DNA from: Prochlorococcus sp. MIT 1223
Lineage (GTDB): Bacteria > Cyanobacteriota > Cyanobacteriia > PCC-6307 > Cyanobiaceae
DNA: 64,000 nucleotides
Direction of reading: 5' to 3'
Assembly (NCBI RefSeq): GCF_034092465.1
Contig: NZ_CP139303.1
Span: 1,578,865-1,642,864 of the forward strand
In this document: positions 51,249-61,659 of the stretch, one piece after another
How positions within the stretch are numbered: position 1 is the stretch's first letter
Layout of the letters: every line of letters starts with the position of its first letter
The notes under the pieces: generated by a model
Told to the model about the DNA's origin: nothing
Databases searched by the model: none
Seen by the model: the letters and a program-made list of their open reading frames with translations, nothing else
Program-made: the position numbers and the translations under genes

Positions 51249-51369
51249 ATCTTCATAGAATTAATTTGATATACTATAGGAATTCTTCCTTTTATATATG
51301 ATCTTTATTTATCACTTGCTTGCTGGAAGATATATATAGAAATTCATTGAATATTCTAAAACTCAAAAT

Positions 51370-52620
51370 ATGAATACTTCTTTGATTGATACTCATCAAA
51401 TTGATTTTCCAACAAGAGTAGCTCTTGTTCATGAATGGTTTACTCCAGGTTCTGTAGGAGGAGCCGAAAAAGTTGTTCGCCAAATAGATCAGTTTCTTTT
51501 CTCTAAAGGATGCAAGGTTGAATTAGCTGCTTTAGTTGATGGGGAAAGTCAAAGGCCAGAGAGTTGGCTTTCAGGAAGAGATATTCAAACAAGTTTTGTT
51601 CAAAAATTTCCTTTTGGAGTTAATAAAGTTCAGCATTATTTACCTTTATTACCACTAGCCATAGAACAGTTGGATTTCTGCAATTGTCCTCTTGTTATAA
51701 GTAGTAATCACTTGGTAGCAAAGGGCATTTTACTTGCTCCAGACCAGTTACATGTTAGTTATATCCATACTCCTGTTAGATATGCGTGGGATCAAATGAA
51801 TATTTATTTAAAGAAATCAACTTTGAGGCGCTATGGATTTGGACCTTTAATTCGCTGGCAGCTCCATTCACTTAGGAAGTGGGATCAATTAAGTGCAGCA
51901 AGAGTTGATTGCTTGATAGCAAACTCTCGTTTTACCTCTAGAAGAATTTCCCGCTATTGGAGAAGAAAAGCCGAAATCGTTCACCCACCAGTTGACGTGG
52001 GCCGCTTTCATTTTGATAAAGAAAGAGATTCTTTTTATCTTTGTCTTTCTAGATTAGTGCCAAATAAAAGAGTTGATTTGGTTATTAAAGCGTTTAATGA
52101 ACTTCAATTGCCTTTAATCGTGGTTGGTGATGGACCTGAAAAAAAATCGTTACAAAAACTTGCTGGATCTAATGTTCAAATCCTTGGTTTTCAGGCATCC
52201 GATAAGGTCTCAGAATTAATGGAAAGATGTCGTGCTTACGTATATGCAGGCATAGAAGACTTTGGTATTGCCCCAGTTGAAGCTATGGCGGCAGGAGCAC
52301 CTGTCATTGCTTTTGGAAAAGGAGGTTTGTTAGATACTGTTTGTTGTGCTTCAAATGGTTTTGAATCAGCTACTGGAGTCCTTTTTAAAAGTCAGACAGT
52401 TGACTCTTTAGTTGAAGCTGTTAGGTGGTTTGAGGAAAAGAGGCTATGGACATTAATTCCTCCAGAGAAACTTAATGCTTGGGCAAGTCGCTTTAGTAAT
52501 GAGGCTTTTAAAAAACGCTTTGAAAAGGTTTTAAATAAGGCTCTGATAGTCCATGAAAAAACTAATCGTGCTGCATCTATTGACCCTTCCTTAATACTTG
52601 CTCTTGAAGAAAGCAATTAA
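51370..52620 (+). CDS. glycosyltransferase, GT4 family
   Basis: This 416-aa GT-B enzyme probably adds a sugar to a surface polysaccharide or lipid-linked glycan. The N-terminal acceptor half shows VALVHEWFTPGSVGGAEKVV. The C-terminal nucleotide-sugar half has CLSRLVPNKRVDLVIKAFNE, IVVGDGPEKKSLQKLAGSNV and the E-x7-E signature in EDFGIAPVEAMAAGAPVIAF. No signal peptide is present, so it acts on the cytoplasmic face. It is followed after 21 bases by a polyprenyl-phosphate sugar transferase, so the two probably build one glycan. Donor and acceptor cannot be named. Confidence 0.9.
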   Translation: MNTSLIDTHQIDFPTRVALVHEWFTPGSVGGAEKVVRQIDQFLFSKGCKVELAALVDGESQRPESWLSGRDIQTSFVQKFPFGVNKVQHYLPLLPLAIEQLDFCNCPLVISSNHLVAKGILLAPDQLHVSYIHTPVRYAWDQMNIYLKKSTLRRYGFGPLIRWQLHSLRKWDQLSAARVDCLIANSRFTSRRISRYWRRKAEIVHPPVDVGRFHFDKERDSFYLCLSRLVPNKRVDLVIKAFNELQLPLIVVGDGPEKKSLQKLAGSNVQILGFQASDKVSELMERCRAYVYAGIEDFGIAPVEAMAAGAPVIAFGKGGLLDTVCCASNGFESATGVLFKSQTVDSLVEAVRWFEEKRLWTLIPPEKLNAWASRFSNEAFKKRFEKVLNKALIVHEKTNRAASIDPSLILALEESN

Positions 52621-52641
52621 GTATTCTTGCGAAGGTAAGCG

Positions 52642-53421
52642 TTGCTATTAAAATTTTTAAAATCTTCCAACTTCGTTCTTCGTTTTAAATTATTTCTAGA
52701 GATGTCTAAGCTTTTTAATAAAAATATATTTTTCTCTTCTAAAGGACTTGAACAAAACCCTTCTAAATTGCCTGCAAAAGAGTTACTAGATCAACAGAGC
52801 TTTTCTGGCAGGATTATTAAAAGGATAGGAGATATTATTTTTTCTGGAAGTCTTCTAATTCTTGGTATACCAGTTTTTTTTCTTTTAGCAGTTCTCGTTA
52901 AGCTAAGTTCTCGTGGCCCAGTTTTTTATATTCAGGAAAGAGTGGGCCGAAACTATAGGAAGTTTGGGTGTATAAAATTCAGGACAATGTATAAGGATGC
53001 AGATACTCTTCTTAAAAACCTTCTTTTAAGTTCACCTGAGTTGAAAAAAGAGTTTGAAAGTGACTTTAAGTTGAGAAAAGATCCAAGGATAACTCCTTTA
53101 GGAAGGTTTCTTCGTAGGTCCAGCCTTGATGAATTACCTCAATTTCTGAATGTATTAAAGGGTGAAATGAGTGTTGTAGGACCAAGACCAATTGTTGTAG
53201 AAGAGCTTGAAAAATATGGTTTATCTATGGACGAAGTCATATCAGTTAGGCCAGGTTTAACAGGCCTTTGGCAAGTGAGTGGACGTAATAATCTTAGTTA
53301 TACAAAAAGAGTAAAAATTGATTTATTTTATGCAAGAAATAGATCATTTAAATTGGACTTAGAAATTATCTTTCTTACTATAGGAGTACTTTTCTTCCCA
53401 ATGGATAGAGGCGCATATTGA
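52642..53421 (+). CDS. polyprenyl-phosphate sugar-1-phosphate transferase (WcaJ-like)
   Basis: This 259-aa membrane enzyme of the bacterial sugar transferase family starts polysaccharide assembly by moving a sugar-phosphate to undecaprenyl phosphate. It has one reentrant hydrophobic helix (about 60-85, IIFSGSLLILGIPVFFLLAV). The catalytic domain has RGPVFYIQERVGRNYRKFGC, KFRTMYKDAD, RRSSLDELPQFLNVLKGEMS and VGPRPIVVEE, then RPGLTGLWQVSGRN. The TTG at 52642 has GAAGG upstream; an ATG at 52702 is an alternative. It pairs with the upstream GT4 gene and converges with cbiB. Confidence 0.92.
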   Translation: MLLKFLKSSNFVLRFKLFLEMSKLFNKNIFFSSKGLEQNPSKLPAKELLDQQSFSGRIIKRIGDIIFSGSLLILGIPVFFLLAVLVKLSSRGPVFYIQERVGRNYRKFGCIKFRTMYKDADTLLKNLLLSSPELKKEFESDFKLRKDPRITPLGRFLRRSSLDELPQFLNVLKGEMSVVGPRPIVVEELEKYGLSMDEVISVRPGLTGLWQVSGRNNLSYTKRVKIDLFYARNRSFKLDLEIIFLTIGVLFFPMDRGAY

Positions 53422-53435
53422 CTCTTTAATAATAG

Positions 53436-54446
53436 TTATGTAGATAGATTTATTATTACTATTAAAAGCAGCCAAAATATTTGCAATTTAACTATACTAA
53501 GGATAATTTTTTTTATAGATCTTGTATTGGCTTCAGGATGATTTTTGCCAAGTTCAGGTTTATATTTTTTCGTCCCTCGATAGATATTTTCTCCACCCAT
53601 TCTTATTTTTAAGCAATTAGCAAAAATAGCTTCAGATAAGCCCGAATTAGGCGACTCATCTTTTGATCCTTCCTTCCAAGCCTTTTTTATTATTTCAGGA
53701 GCAAGATTCCATGATCTGCTTACTAAAGGAAGAGTGATTAAAACTAAACGACTAGGTATCCATGTCATTAAGTCATCAAGTTTTGCACCTGTGTAACCAA
53801 TCCACCTCAAGGAACCTTCTTTATATCCAATCATTGAATCTATCGTGCTGCTTGCTTTGAAAGTTAATACAAATGATAATGGCCCTGGTAAGTATAAGGA
53901 GACTTTCCAAAACATAATTCCAATAAATATCCAAAATAAAGGAGCAAAAATACCATCTACTGCATTCTCACTTGCTGTTTCTGCAACGGCTCTAAGAATT
54001 TCTTGCTTTTTAAGATTAGATGTATCCCTTCCGACTATATTGGATAACATCTTGCGTGAATTCTGAATATCTAAATAGGAATAATTATTTTCAATTGGGT
54101 GTATAACGTCTAAACAACTAGAGGCTAGACTCCTTGCAGCAATTGAGCTTGAGATTAAAAGCAATAAGACTAATGAGCTAATAGTACTTATAATATTTGA
54201 CTCTGAAAGTGATAATTGTTCAATGATCCAACCTGTTAGTCCACTGATAATTACAATATTAAAAGTTAGAAGTAAGCCACCTATCTTTAGAAATAAGATG
54301 TTACCTCTTGAATATTTTTCAATTAATATCCTTGTAAAGTTTATAACCCAACCTATAACCTCAACAGGATGTAAAAATTGTTTTGGATCTCCAATTAACC
54401 AATCTATGAAGATTGCTGTTATTAAAAATAGAATTAGATTATTCAG
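53436..54446 (-). CDS. cbiB: adenosylcobinamide-phosphate synthase (CbiB/CobD) with a non-standard start
   Basis: CbiB is a membrane enzyme that attaches aminopropanol phosphate to adenosylcobyric acid in cobalamin synthesis. The C-terminal part is unmistakable (DTSNLKKQEILRAVAETASE, NAVDGIFAPLFWIFIG, MIGYKEGSLRWIGYTGAKLD, GGENIYRG). The N-terminal family motif DWLIGDPKQFLHPVEVIGWV is also in frame, but the frame from the ilvC stop to it contains no ATG, GTG or TTG; the first TTG is at 54164, after that motif. I therefore place the start provisionally at CTG 54446, six bases behind the ilvC stop, giving about 336 aa. Alternatives are an AUU/AUA start, coupling from ilvC, or a sequence error. 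Confidence 0.75.
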   Translation of the reverse strand: MNNLILFLITAIFIDWLIGDPKQFLHPVEVIGWVINFTRILIEKYSRGNILFLKIGGLLLTFNIVIISGLTGWIIEQLSLSESNIISTISSLVLLLLISSSIAARSLASSCLDVIHPIENNYSYLDIQNSRKMLSNIVGRDTSNLKKQEILRAVAETASENAVDGIFAPLFWIFIGIMFWKVSLYLPGPLSFVLTFKASSTIDSMIGYKEGSLRWIGYTGAKLDDLMTWIPSRLVLITLPLVSRSWNLAPEIIKKAWKEGSKDESPNSGLSEAIFANCLKIRMGGENIYRGTKKYKPELGKNHPEANTRSIKKIILSIVKLQIFWLLLIVIINLST

Positions 54447-54452
54447 TCTTTT

Positions 54453-55454
<1,002 letters not shown>

Positions 55455-55595
55455 TCAGTGCTAATAAACAAAGCTTACGAAAGAGAGGTTATATCAAATT
55501 CTCAAAAAGATTTACTAATTTGTTCATTTTAGGCAATTACAAATATCTGATAAAAAAAATATATAAATTACGGACAAGGAATCGTCTCCATATAG

Positions 55596-56204
55596 TTAGG
55601 CCTGGGCTTCATTGGGATGAGATATGACTCTATCAATTAATCCATATTCCTTCGCTTCCTCGGCACTGAGGAAATAGTCTCTATCTGTATCCTTTTCTAT
55701 TTTCTCAAAAGTTTGTCCTGTCATATCAGCCATTGATCGATTAAGCATTTCTTTTATCCTCAAAATCTCACGTGCTTCAATTTCGATATCGCTTGCTTGT
55801 CTTTGCGAAGTACCTCCTAGTGGCTGATGAATCATTATTCGGCTATGAGGCAATGCTAATCGTTTGCTTTTTGTTCCCGCAGACAATAGGAATGCTCCCA
55901 TGGATGCGGCAAGTCCGACACAGATAGTAACCACATCACTTTTGACATATTTCATGGTATCAAAAATGGCTAGCCCTGCAGTTACAGATCCTCCAGGGCT
56001 ATTGATATATAGATAAATGGGCTTAGTACTATCTTCAGAATCTAGATATAGCATTTGAGCTACTAGGCTGTTTGCAATTCCATCATTAACTTCTTGCCCT
56101 AGAAATAATATTCTTTCTGCTCCTAGTCTTGTGTAAATATCTACCCAACGTTCATATTGACTTCCAGGAAGTCTGTAAGGAACACTTGGAGTACCAATTG
56201 GCAT
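55596..56204 (-). CDS. clpP: ATP-dependent Clp protease proteolytic subunit (ClpP3 type)
   Basis: This serine protease subunit has 202 aa. The catalytic triad is complete: S101 in [15 protein letters not shown]126 in IMIHQPLGG and the Asp near [17 protein letters not shown]. The N-terminal helix and handle domain ([39 protein letters not shown]) are standard. It follows clpR by 68 bases on the same strand; clpR-clpP3 is the known cyanobacterial arrangement, in which an active and an inactive subunit form one mixed ring. Assignment to P3 relies on this context. Confidence 0.94.
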   Translation of the reverse strand: MPIGTPSVPYRLPGSQYERWVDIYTRLGAERILFLGQEVNDGIANSLVAQMLYLDSEDSTKPIYLYINSPGGSVTAGLAIFDTMKYVKSDVVTICVGLAASMGAFLLSAGTKSKRLALPHSRIMIHQPLGGTSQRQASDIEIEAREILRIKEMLNRSMADMTGQTFEKIEKDTDRDYFLSAEEAKEYGLIDRVISHPNEAQA

Positions 56205-56272
56205 GATTTTTTAAAAGATCGAGTGATTTGATTAATTAACAATTGATTCGAAAAGAATCTAGTTATGAAAAG

Positions 56273-56944
56273 TCAACTTATCTGAGCCTGATCAGGTAAG
56301 TCTTTTCTGCTGCTAAGGACTCTATCGATAAGACCATATTCGACAGCTTCCTGAGGATTTAAATAACTCATTCTGTCAGAGTCTTTAGACAATTGGTCTA
56401 TAGATCTACCAGTGTTTTGAGAAAGAATTTCAAGCATTGCTTTCTTATTATGGATAACTTCTTTTGCGCGAATTTGAATATCAGTGGCTTGTCCTCTTGC
56501 TCCGCTTATGGGTTGATGAAGAACTATTGAAGCATGTGGAAGAGAAGCTCTTTGACCTTTTGTTCCAGCAGAGAGAATTACTGCAGCAGTTCCCATTGCT
56601 TGGCCAATACAAATCGTGTGAACAGGAGGCTTTACATATCTTAGAGTGTCACATATTGCGAAAGCTTCTGTTTCGAATCCGATTGCATCCCCTGTATACC
56701 AACTTGTGCCTGTTGAATTGATATAGAAGTAAATTGGTTTGTCTGGATTGTCAAACTCTAAATAAAGCAATTGAGCAATTATTAACTCAGTTACATCCAT
56801 TCCTAATTGCCTTTTTGCGTCATCATCTGAAAACAAAGGTAGCCCTAAGTAAACTATGCGTTCTTTAAGAAGCAGTGATGGTAAATCAGGAGGAGGAGTC
56901 CGCATTACTGCTGAATCCCCATAGTATGGAGCTGAAACAGTCAT
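56273..56944 (-). CDS. clpR: inactive Clp subunit ClpR
   Basis: This 223-aa ClpP homologue lacks the catalytic serine: the usual AASMGA is replaced by CIGQAMGTAAVILSAG, with Gly 118 at the serine position. The histidine of IVLHQPISGARG is still present. It also contains a ClpR-type insertion around STGTSWYTGDAIGFETEAFA (about 77-96). In cyanobacteria and plastids ClpR combines with active ClpP subunits in a mixed heptameric ring and cannot cut on its own. It precedes clpP on the same strand and would be made together with it. Confidence 0.94.
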   Translation of the reverse strand: MTVSAPYYGDSAVMRTPPPDLPSLLLKERIVYLGLPLFSDDDAKRQLGMDVTELIIAQLLYLEFDNPDKPIYFYINSTGTSWYTGDAIGFETEAFAICDTLRYVKPPVHTICIGQAMGTAAVILSAGTKGQRASLPHASIVLHQPISGARGQATDIQIRAKEVIHNKKAMLEILSQNTGRSIDQLSKDSDRMSYLNPQEAVEYGLIDRVLSSRKDLPDQAQIS

Positions 56945-57012
56945 ATTCTATAAACCATTTTGACGTTGATCCTAGCTAGCTCTAATCCTAAGTTGGATTT
57001 ATTTTTTGTGAC

Positions 57013-58092
57013 TTATTTCGTTGCAGGATTTTTTTCGAGTTTTCCAAAGATCATTCTGCCTGTTGGAGTTTGTAGTGCACCTGTAATCACCACTTCTAAT
57101 CTCTGCCCAATTAAATCTTTAGCACCTTCTATTACAACCATAGTTCCATCTTCCAGATAGCCTATTCCTTGAGTAGCTTCTTTACCCTCTCTAACTATTT
57201 TTAAATTTAGATGTGCTCCAGGTTGAACATCTGGTCTTAAAGATATTACCAAGTCACTAAGATTTAGAGATTTAATTGCTTTTACTTCAGCTACTTTGGA
57301 AAGATTAAAGTCAGCTGTAATTAAGACTCCACCTGTATCTTCAGTAAGTTTGAGTAAAATTTCATCTGCACCTGGCCCTTCATATTTAGTACTATTAACG
57401 ACAAGCCTTCGACCATAAACTTCTCGTAATTCAGTAAGAGTTTTTAACCCTCTTCTGCCCTTCCCTCTTTTTTCGTTATTGCTTGAATCAGCTAGTTTTT
57501 GAAGTTCCTCAATAACAGCTTCTGCAACAATGATTTGACCTTCAACTAATCCACAACTTATAAGATATTTTATTCTTCCATCAATAATTACACTTGTATC
57601 TAATATCTTTGCTGTAGCCGGAGTAAGTATACCTTCTGCTACAAGAAGAGCTTCAGTACTATTTGGGTTAAATATTCTTAGAAGGGTTCTTCCATGTATA
57701 TCTGCTAAGTTGTAACCAATTAACCCAAAGAAGATATTGCTTAAAATTGCTGAAAGAGGCTTAGCAAAAAAGATTTTATCTGGTATAGGAAGCAGAAGTA
57801 TTGGTGCTAGAAGGAGATTTGCTACAAGTAAACCCATTATTATGCCGACAGATCTACTTATGAGAAGATCTGTTGGCATAGTTCTCACTTGTCTTATTAG
57901 ACTTTTGCGAAGTTGAAGGAATAAAAAACCAATTAGAGTACTTATAAGAGCTGCTAGGGATGATGCAACTTCTCTAGGAAACTTTGAACTTATATCCATC
58001 TCTAAAATCTTTCCAGGCAAAAATTCATTGCCAAACCAACCAATTGCAGCTCCAGCAATCAAAAATAAAATCAGGACAAGAAGGTCCACCAT
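57013..58092 (-). CDS. membrane PIN-TRAM domain protein (YacL family)
   Basis: This 359-aa protein has four N-terminal membrane helices (about 1-115, beginning LLVLILFLIAGAAIGWFGNE). A cytoplasmic PIN domain follows (about 160-285, KILDTSVIIDGRIKYLISCG, IIVAEAVIEELQKLAD, GVLITADFNLSKVAEVKAIK), with acidic residues typical of ribonuclease sites. A C-terminal TRAM domain with EGKEATQGIGYLEDGTMVVI completes it. YacL-type proteins are conserved in Gram-positives and cyanobacteria; RNA cleavage is inferred from the fold and the role is unknown. It lies about 70 bases upstream of clpR on the same strand. Confidence 0.88.
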   Translation of the reverse strand: MVDLLVLILFLIAGAAIGWFGNEFLPGKILEMDISSKFPREVASSLAALISTLIGFLFLQLRKSLIRQVRTMPTDLLISRSVGIIMGLLVANLLLAPILLLPIPDKIFFAKPLSAILSNIFFGLIGYNLADIHGRTLLRIFNPNSTEALLVAEGILTPATAKILDTSVIIDGRIKYLISCGLVEGQIIVAEAVIEELQKLADSSNNEKRGKGRRGLKTLTELREVYGRRLVVNSTKYEGPGADEILLKLTEDTGGVLITADFNLSKVAEVKAIKSLNLSDLVISLRPDVQPGAHLNLKIVREGKEATQGIGYLEDGTMVVIEGAKDLIGQRLEVVITGALQTPTGRMIFGKLEKNPATK

Positions 58093-58201
58093 GTTATTAA
58101 TTTATGCTTATTTCCGATGAATTGCTGCAGGATGTTTTTAGTTCAAGGGTTTGCTTCACGAATTTGTTCACAGTTATGATTAATGATTGCAAGTAATAGT
58201 T

Positions 58202-59452
58202 GTGAATAACAACCCAAGAAGCGCATATTTGCATATTCCTTTTTGTCATAGACGTTGTTTCTATTGTGATTTTGCTGTTGTGCCTTTGGGGGATAAAGCT
58301 AATGGAGTGAATGGACCTGGGAGTAATTCAATTAAGACATATTTAGAACTCCTTCATAGAGAGATAGCTCTTATAAAAGAAGGCAGTCCTCTTTCTACTA
58401 TTTATTTTGGAGGCGGGACACCTTCGTTATTGACTCCTGTTCAAATATCTTCTTTATTAAGGCATCTGCAACAGATATTTGGATTTCAAGATGGGGTGGA
58501 AATTACACTTGAGGTGGATCCGGCAAGTTTTGATAAAAACTCCTTAGAGGAATTCTTAGAAATTGGAATAAATAGATTGAGCCTTGGAGGACAAAGTTTT
58601 GATGATGATCTTCTATTACAAATTGGACGAAGACATAACCGTAAGCAATTAATTCAGTCTTGTGAATGGATTGATCAAATGTTCAGGATTGGCCAGCTAC
58701 GAAGCTGGAGTCTTGATCTTATTCAAAATCTTCCAGGACATGATTTGCTTTTTTGGAAGTCTCAGTTACTTCAAGCCCTTGAGGTATCTGCCCCGCACCT
58801 ATCAATTTATGATCTTTCAGTTGAACCTGGCACTGTTTTTTATCGAAAAAAACTTAAAGGTGAACTGAGTCTCCCTAATGAAGATACTTCTATTGGAATA
58901 GATAGATTAACCAAATCACTTCTTTCAGAAGTGGGCTACTCAAGATATGAGATTTCTAACTACGCATTACCTGGCCATGCCTCCCGTCACAATAGGGTCT
59001 ATTGGAGTGGAGCGGGTTGGTGGGGATTTGGGATGGGAGCAACAAGTGCGCCTTGGGGTGCTCGTTTCTCTCGACCAAGGACTCGAGATGGATATGAAAA
59101 ATGGCTTGAGAGCCAAGAAAAAAAGGGTTTAGAACCTTCTTTGGAGATGCCTAATGCTCGTCCAATAGACTTAGATGAGCAATTGATGGTTGGTTTACGT
59201 AGAAGAGAAGGTGTTAATTTATTTGAGATAGGAAGAAATTGGGGATGGAGTACAGATAAATGTGGAGAGTATTTAGATGCTTTGGACTTACGTTGGAAGA
59301 ATTTTTATGAAAAAGGTTTAATAATAAAAAATGGCAATAGAACTCTATTAACTGATCCTGAAGGTATGGAGATTAGTAATCAAATTATTGTTGAAATGTT
59401 TTTGTGGTGGGATTCATTGCCTAATGACGCTCTACTTCCACCCATTTCTTAA
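58202..59452 (+). CDS. hemW: radical SAM heme chaperone HemW
   Basis: HemW is a radical SAM protein, long annotated as oxygen-independent coproporphyrinogen oxidase, that binds heme and the [4Fe-4S] cluster. The cluster motif [13 protein letters not shown] (CxxxCxxC) and the Gly motif [10 protein letters not shown] are present, as are [10 protein letters not shown] and the C-terminal helix domain [20 protein letters not shown]. HemW instead of HemN is preferred because HemN has an extra N-terminal sequence and a different cysteine. GTG at 58202 is chosen; a TTG at 58187 is an alternative. Its 3' end overlaps the panB 3' end by 32 bases on the opposite strand. Confidence 0.9.
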   Translation: MNNNPRSAYLHIPFCHRRCFYCDFAVVPLGDKANGVNGPGSNSIKTYLELLHREIALIKEGSPLSTIYFGGGTPSLLTPVQISSLLRHLQQIFGFQDGVEITLEVDPASFDKNSLEEFLEIGINRLSLGGQSFDDDLLLQIGRRHNRKQLIQSCEWIDQMFRIGQLRSWSLDLIQNLPGHDLLFWKSQLLQALEVSAPHLSIYDLSVEPGTVFYRKKLKGELSLPNEDTSIGIDRLTKSLLSEVGYSRYEISNYALPGHASRHNRVYWSGAGWWGFGMGATSAPWGARFSRPRTRDGYEKWLESQEKKGLEPSLEMPNARPIDLDEQLMVGLRRREGVNLFEIGRNWGWSTDKCGEYLDALDLRWKNFYEKGLIIKNGNRTLLTDPEGMEISNQIIVEMFLWWDSLPNDALLPPIS

Positions 59453-60191
59453 GCTCTTGAATGAAAAGTTCTCTTCCTGATATTAAAGGTTTAGAAAAAG
59501 GGGGCTGTTTCAAAGAAAGCCCTAATAGGTCAGCTGTTACTCTCACTTGACCATCGCAATCTTCCCCTGCTCCAATTCCAATTATTGGAATTTTCAAGAT
59601 ATTTGTAATATGTCCAGTTACCTCGGAAGGTATATGCTCTAACACAATTGCAAAGCATCCAGCTTTTTCTAAATCAAGAGCTTCCGAAAGAATGTGTTCT
59701 TGGCTTATTTTGTCTTCTGCTTGTCGACGATATCCTAATTGATGCACTGATTGTGGAGTTAGTCCAAGATGTCCCATTACTGGTATACCAGCTCTAATAA
59801 GCCTCTTAATTACACTTAAAGTTTCCGGTTGCGCTCCTTCTACTTTTACAGCGCATGTAGACGAATTTTTCAGCAGACTTCCTGCTGCTGCAACTGCGTG
59901 CTCTTCGCCGCACTGATAACTAAGAAAAGGTAAATCACAAACTATTAATGGTTGTTTAGTGAGCGGTTTCTTGAACCCTCTTTCAACCGCCTGAGCATGA
60001 TGAAGCATTTGTTCTAAAGTTACTGGGAGAGTAGTTGCATGGCCTAATGCCACCATTGCCAAAGAATCTCCAACTAGAACGATATCTGCCCCAGCTTCTT
60101 CAACTATTCCAGAAGAGATGCTATCCCATGCTGTTAGGACTATTATCTTTTGGCCAATTTGCTTAAAACGAATCAATTCGTTTGGGATCAT
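59421..60191 (-). CDS. panB: 3-methyl-2-oxobutanoate hydroxymethyltransferase
   Basis: PanB makes ketopantoate in pantothenate and coenzyme A synthesis. The 256-aa TIM barrel has the metal- and substrate-binding motifs [38 protein letters not shown] (as [10 protein letters not shown]), [20 protein letters not shown] and the catalytic [19 protein letters not shown], followed by [20 protein letters not shown]. The length is normal. It is transcribed convergent with hemW and opposite the SRP RNA, which lies about 45 bases upstream of its start. Confidence 0.96.
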   Translation of the reverse strand: MIPNELIRFKQIGQKIIVLTAWDSISSGIVEEAGADIVLVGDSLAMVALGHATTLPVTLEQMLHHAQAVERGFKKPLTKQPLIVCDLPFLSYQCGEEHAVAAAGSLLKNSSTCAVKVEGAQPETLSVIKRLIRAGIPVMGHLGLTPQSVHQLGYRRQAEDKISQEHILSEALDLEKAGCFAIVLEHIPSEVTGHITNILKIPIIGIGAGEDCDGQVRVTADLLGLSLKQPPFSKPLISGRELFIQELKKWVEVERH

Positions 60192-60235
60192 TGTTATTTA
60201 ACTATTTAGAAGACTGATATTGCTAAGATTTTAAT

Positions 60236-60331
60236 GACTCGGACCCATGCGGCTTAAACGCCCAAATCTGGTCAGGACCGGAAGGTAGCAGCCACAAGGG
60301 ATGCTTAAAGCAGGCGTGGATCCCGGGTCAC
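60236..60331 (+). ncRNA. ffs: signal recognition particle 4.5S RNA
   Basis: The conserved SRP helix 8 core GGTCAGGACCGGAAGGTAGC (about 60270-60289) is present. The flanks pair into a long stem: GACTCGGACCCATGC at the 5' side with GCGTGGATCCCGGGTC at the 3' side. This is the short bacterial SRP RNA of about 95 bases that works with Ffh. Ends are estimated from the stem and may be off by a few bases. Confidence 0.93.
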
Positions 60332-60352
60332 CTCAATTTTAGATTCATTGAA

Positions 60353-61480
60353 TCAGCTCCCTGGATATTTGCGATTTTGCCTCAAACGTAAAAACTCAGG
60401 AATATTGGCCCCAGTTTCTTTAACTTCATTTTGATTGTATGAAGGCTGGCCAGAAATTCTGTTGCGACTTCTCTGGTTGTTATATGGAGATTCTTTGTTC
60501 TCAAAACCTGTTGCAATAACAGTAACTTGAATTTCCCCTTCAAGCTCTTTATCAACAACTGCTCCAACAATAATATTCGCTTCCGGATCTACTGCTTCGT
60601 ATATAACTTCTGAGGCGGAAGTCATATCCTCAAGTGTCATATCTTTGCCCCCAGTGATATTTATTACACAACCCTTAGCACCATCAATTCTTGCAGATTC
60701 TAATAATGGACTATTGATCGCAGCTTCAGCAGCTTCTAAAGCTCTTGAGCGTCCAGACCCAAGCCCAATGCCAAGGAGTGCAGTTCCAGCTTCTGTCATT
60801 ACAGAGCGTACATCTGCAAAGTCAACATTAACCAAACCAGGGCAAGTAATTATGTCGCTTATCCCTTTGACTCCCATTCTTAAAACATCATCTGCGCTTC
60901 TAAATGCTTCTTGTAAGGGGGCTCCAGCAATGACATCTTTTAATCGGTCATTTGGAATGACGATTAGGGTATCTACATTTTCAGACAGCCTTGCTATCCC
61001 TTCCTCTGCTTGTCGCATTCTTCGGCGACCTTCAAATCCAAATGGTTTAGTGACTATCCCTACAGTTAAAGCTCCTATTTCTTTCGCAACTTCTGCTACT
61101 ACAGGGGCAGCTCCTGTGCCAGTTCCACCCCCCATGCCAGCAGCAATGAAAACCAAATCAGATCCCTGAAGAGCTTGTTGAAGCTCATTCCTTGATTCTT
61201 CTGCGGCTTTTTGCCCAATACTTGGATTACCCCCTGCTCCTAAACCTCTTGTAAGTGTTTGGCCAAGTTGAACTCTATTGCCAGCTGATGATTCTATTAG
61301 TGCTTGAGCATCAGTATTGAGCACTCGATAGGTGACGCCCTCAAGATCACTTGAAATCATTCGGTTTACGGCATTACTGCCTCCACCTCCAACGCCAATA
61401 ACCTCAATTCTTGCAGATTGACTGGGTTGGATTTGTTCATCCAAAGTTAAACCCGAAGTGTTACCGATGCCCATCACCAT
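60353..61480 (-). CDS. ftsZ: cell division protein FtsZ
   Basis: FtsZ is the tubulin-like GTPase that forms the division ring. The 375-aa protein has the N-terminal nucleotide motif [15 protein letters not shown] and the tubulin signature [12 protein letters not shown] (GGGTGTG at 117-123). Its T7 region is [10 protein letters not shown], with a variable Ser/Asn/Arg linker ([20 protein letters not shown]). The C-terminal peptide [17 protein letters not shown] is the conserved anchor-binding tail. MVMG at the start gives two possible ATG codons. It sits downstream of ftsQ and ddl in the conserved ddl-ftsQ-ftsZ order, with a 179-base leader holding a large hairpin. Confidence 0.97.
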   Translation of the reverse strand: MVMGIGNTSGLTLDEQIQPSQSARIEVIGVGGGGSNAVNRMISSDLEGVTYRVLNTDAQALIESSAGNRVQLGQTLTRGLGAGGNPSIGQKAAEESRNELQQALQGSDLVFIAAGMGGGTGTGAAPVVAEVAKEIGALTVGIVTKPFGFEGRRRMRQAEEGIARLSENVDTLIVIPNDRLKDVIAGAPLQEAFRSADDVLRMGVKGISDIITCPGLVNVDFADVRSVMTEAGTALLGIGLGSGRSRALEAAEAAINSPLLESARIDGAKGCVINITGGKDMTLEDMTSASEVIYEAVDPEANIIVGAVVDKELEGEIQVTVIATGFENKESPYNNQRSRNRISGQPSYNQNEVKETGANIPEFLRLRQNRKYPGS

Positions 61481-61517
61481 ATTTTGAATTAATTAAGAGA
61501 TTTTGGTGCATTATGTA

Positions 61518-61568
61518 CTCACCAGAGAGTTTTGATGAATTTTTCAAAAAAACTCTCTGTTTGGTGAG
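61518..61568 (-). promoter_or_regulatory. large stem-loop in the ftsZ leader
   Basis: On the minus strand CTCACCAAACAGAGAGTTTT pairs with AAAACTCTCTGGTGAG across a 14-base loop, giving a 16-pair stem interrupted by a three-base bulge. It lies 38-88 bases upstream of the ftsZ start. No U-tract follows, so it is not a plain terminator; an attenuator, processing site or stabiliser is possible. This is seen directly; the role is inferred. Confidence 0.7.
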
Positions 61569-61659
61569 ACAAATAAAAAGAACATAACCCGAGTTTTAAA
61601 CGGATACTTTCTTTTAAAACATTGTCAGTATATTGCTTTTAAGAACTTGATGCCGCTAA

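Noticed and set aside
60645-61169. Plus-strand frame of 174 codons inside ftsZ
   Set aside because: It is antisense to a strongly conserved ftsZ region; composition rich in Ser, Pro and Ala reflects the reverse of ftsZ codons.
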